Source: Paenibacillus sp. 1011MAR3C5 (GTDB lineage: Bacteria; Bacillota; Bacilli; Paenibacillales; Paenibacillaceae). Taken from it: DNA of 64,000 bases. The stretch spans positions 62,001 to 126,000 of the forward strand of contig NZ_QZCF01000008.1 in the NCBI RefSeq assembly GCF_003591485.1, in the 5' to 3' direction. Made by a program: the position numbers and the translations under genes. The stretch's first letter is position 1; every line of letters begins with the position of its first letter. Under the pieces are notes generated by a model, which ran no database searches, was not told the origin of the DNA, and saw only the letters and a program-made list of their open reading frames with translations. Positions 62,785-64,000 of the stretch are shown here, one piece after another.

Positions 62785-62873
62785 CTCGCTTCCTCTCCTT
62801 CCATGAATCGTCTCCCAATTGACTCTATTTCTATGCTACCATAAAGAATACTAGTCAACGAAGGAGGCGTATG

Positions 62874-63731
62874 ATGTCTCAACCACATACAAGCTCTGCC
62901 AATGAATACTCTACCCGGCTGCAGGCGGACTGCGAACGCTGCTTCGGCTTATGCTGCACGGCGCTGCCGTTCGCCGCATCGGCGGACTTCGCCATCGATA
63001 AAGCCGCCGGACAGCCTTGCACGAATCTGCAGGCGGACTACCGCTGCGGCGTTCACCGCGATCTGCGAAAGCTCGGCTTCAAGGGCTGCACGGTATACGA
63101 CTGCTTTGGCGCAGGCCAGCAGGTATCGCAGTCCACCTTCGGGGGCCGCGACTGGCGCGAGCATCCTGAATCGGCGCAACTTATGTTTGACGTGTTCCCC
63201 GCGATGTGGCAGCTGCATGAGCTGCTCTGGTATATGAACGAAGCGCTGTCCCGCCCGGAAGCGGCCGAGATTCATTCCGAGCTGCAAACAGCGCTTGCCG
63301 AGACCGAGCGCCTTGTCGCTCTCGATGCAAGCTCGCTGCTGAAGCTGAATGTGCCAGGCTGGAGGGCAGAAGTGAACCAGCTGCTGCTCCGTGCCAGCGA
63401 GCTTGTCCGGCAGAACGAGCTCCGCCGAATTAAAGGAACATCCGGCCGCCGGAAATCATACGGCCGCGGAGCCGACCTCATCGGCGCCAACTTGAAGGGT
63501 GCCGATCTGCGGGCTGCCAATCTGCGCGGTGCTTATCTGATTGCCGCTAACCTGAGAAACGCCGATCTGCGTTCGGCCGACCTCATTGGCGTAGACTTCC
63601 GGGACGCCGATCTGAGCGGCGCCGATCTATCCAGCAGCCTCTACTTGTCGCAAGCTCAGATGAACTCGGCGAAAGGCGACGCCTCTACCCGTATCCCGCC
63701 AACGCTTACGCGTCCGGCGCATTGGAGCTAG
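62874..63731 (+). CDS. Cysteine-rich and pentapeptide-repeat protein
   Basis: A 285-residue protein with two parts. The N-terminal 60 residues hold a Cys pattern (CERCFGLCC, then four more Cys in QPCTN, RCGVH, KGCTVYDC) like the CxxCxxxCC metal- or cluster-binding domains of the YkgJ type. The C-terminal 70 residues carry about 11 pentapeptide repeats (A(D/N)LxG, e.g. GADLIGANLKGADLRAANLR), which fold as a right-handed beta helix. The middle is helical. Start: second ATG of two after AAGGAGG, 6 bp away. Role unknown. Confidence 0.82.
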   Translation: MSQPHTSSANEYSTRLQADCERCFGLCCTALPFAASADFAIDKAAGQPCTNLQADYRCGVHRDLRKLGFKGCTVYDCFGAGQQVSQSTFGGRDWREHPESAQLMFDVFPAMWQLHELLWYMNEALSRPEAAEIHSELQTALAETERLVALDASSLLKLNVPGWRAEVNQLLLRASELVRQNELRRIKGTSGRRKSYGRGADLIGANLKGADLRAANLRGAYLIAANLRNADLRSADLIGVDFRDADLSGADLSSSLYLSQAQMNSAKGDASTRIPPTLTRPAHWS

Positions 63732-63735
63732 CGCA

Positions 63736-63775
63736 AGCAGGCAGCGGAATCATTCCGCTGCCTGCTGCATTTTTT
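63736..63775 (+). terminator. Terminator after the pentapeptide-repeat gene
   Basis: AGCAGGCAGCGGAAT pairs perfectly with ATTCCGCTGCCTGCT around one base, followed by ATTTTTT. Confidence 0.92.
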
Positions 63776-63820
63776 GCAGCTTTTACTCATCACTGCCGAC
63801 TCGTTAAGACCATGTCTAGC

Positions 63821-64000
63821 TTATTCGCCTTCGGCAATTCGCTTCACTTCATCTATCAAATCTAATGACGTCAAAGCTTGTATAACGATTTTGCAAAGTT
63901 CGTCCTCATCTCGCAAGATGAAGTTCATTTGGATATCCCGAATGAGTGCTTTTTTAGAAATAGCGGGAGCTGAAACCATATACACCTTCAGTTCTTCAAT
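63821..64000 (-). CDS. Partial gene at right edge, unknown function
   Basis: An open frame runs in from beyond the right edge and ends at TAA here. The last 59 residues are mainly helical and acidic (RDIQMNFILRDEDELCKIVI, then ALTSLDLIDEVKRIAEGE). More AT-rich than nearby genes. No family recognised; the start is outside the window. Confidence 0.55.
   Translation of the reverse strand: MEELKVYMVSAPAISKKALIRDIQMNFILRDEDELCKIVIQALTSLDLIDEVKRIAEGE

Overview
The window looks like chromosome from a Paenibacillus-type, spore-forming Firmicute. The evidence is strong AGGAGG ribosome binding sites with frequent GTG and TTG starts, lipoprotein-type sugar-binding proteins with two permeases but no dedicated ATPase, YesM/YesN-type two-component regulators, an S-layer-homology protein, a SleB/CwlJ-type cell wall hydrolase, and many glycoside hydrolases. 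No rRNA, tRNA, insertion sequence, prophage or CRISPR array was found.

Left part (1-14.2 kb). A GH9 glycosidase cut by the window edge is coupled to a ROK kinase; both are divergent from a LacI regulator, with two palindromic operators between them. Next come a 15-unit 51-bp repeat array, a LytTR/DUF3021/ABC exporter operon, a DJ-1/PfpI-GNAT fusion under a ZTP riboswitch, a membrane-anchored TIMP-like protein, a second inverted array of the same 51-bp repeat, a DEAD-box helicase, and a PadR/beta-lactamase-fold pair.

Alpha-glucan locus (14.4-30.4 kb). A sugar ABC transporter (binding protein and two permeases) is followed in the same operon by an intracellular GH66 enzyme. A divergent YesM/YesN pair probably controls it. 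After a hairpin-rich 100-bp repeat array come a secreted GH31 enzyme with CBM35 modules and a secreted GH66 enzyme with a CBM35 inserted in its catalytic domain. This matches the known scheme in which a GH31 6-alpha-glucosyltransferase and a GH66 cycloisomaltooligosaccharide glucanotransferase make cyclic isomaltooligosaccharides outside the cell, and an ABC transporter and intracellular GH66 dextranase recover them.

Middle (30.5-34.7 kb): a small potassium-channel-like protein with an unusual filter, a leucine/phenylalanine-type dehydrogenase, a fructokinase, an AT-rich stretch with a tiny membrane protein, and a membrane-anchored thioredoxin.

Putative ribosyl-compound operon (44.1-34.8 kb, minus strand): AtuA-like protein, DUF4387, two permeases, sugar-binding lipoprotein, two ADP-ribosylglycohydrolase-family proteins and ribokinase. 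A GntR/FCD regulator lies upstream. The same 17-bp palindrome occurs before the operon, before gntR, and before a divergent secreted tandem esterase with SLH modules, so these appear to be one regulon. This is the best candidate for an undescribed pathway.

Right part (47.7-64 kb): mostly single-gene housekeeping or accessory functions. These are a second TIMP-like protein, GyrI-like and WYL proteins, IlvD, DinB, CGNR, sirtuin, a DrrAB-type ABC exporter, a HAD phosphatase, TetR, a transglutaminase-like protein lacking its expected signal peptide, a SleB-type hydrolase, GNAT, an ANT(6)-like nucleotidyltransferase, a cysteine-rich pentapeptide-repeat protein, and a partial gene at the edge. Strong hairpin terminators separate many of the units.
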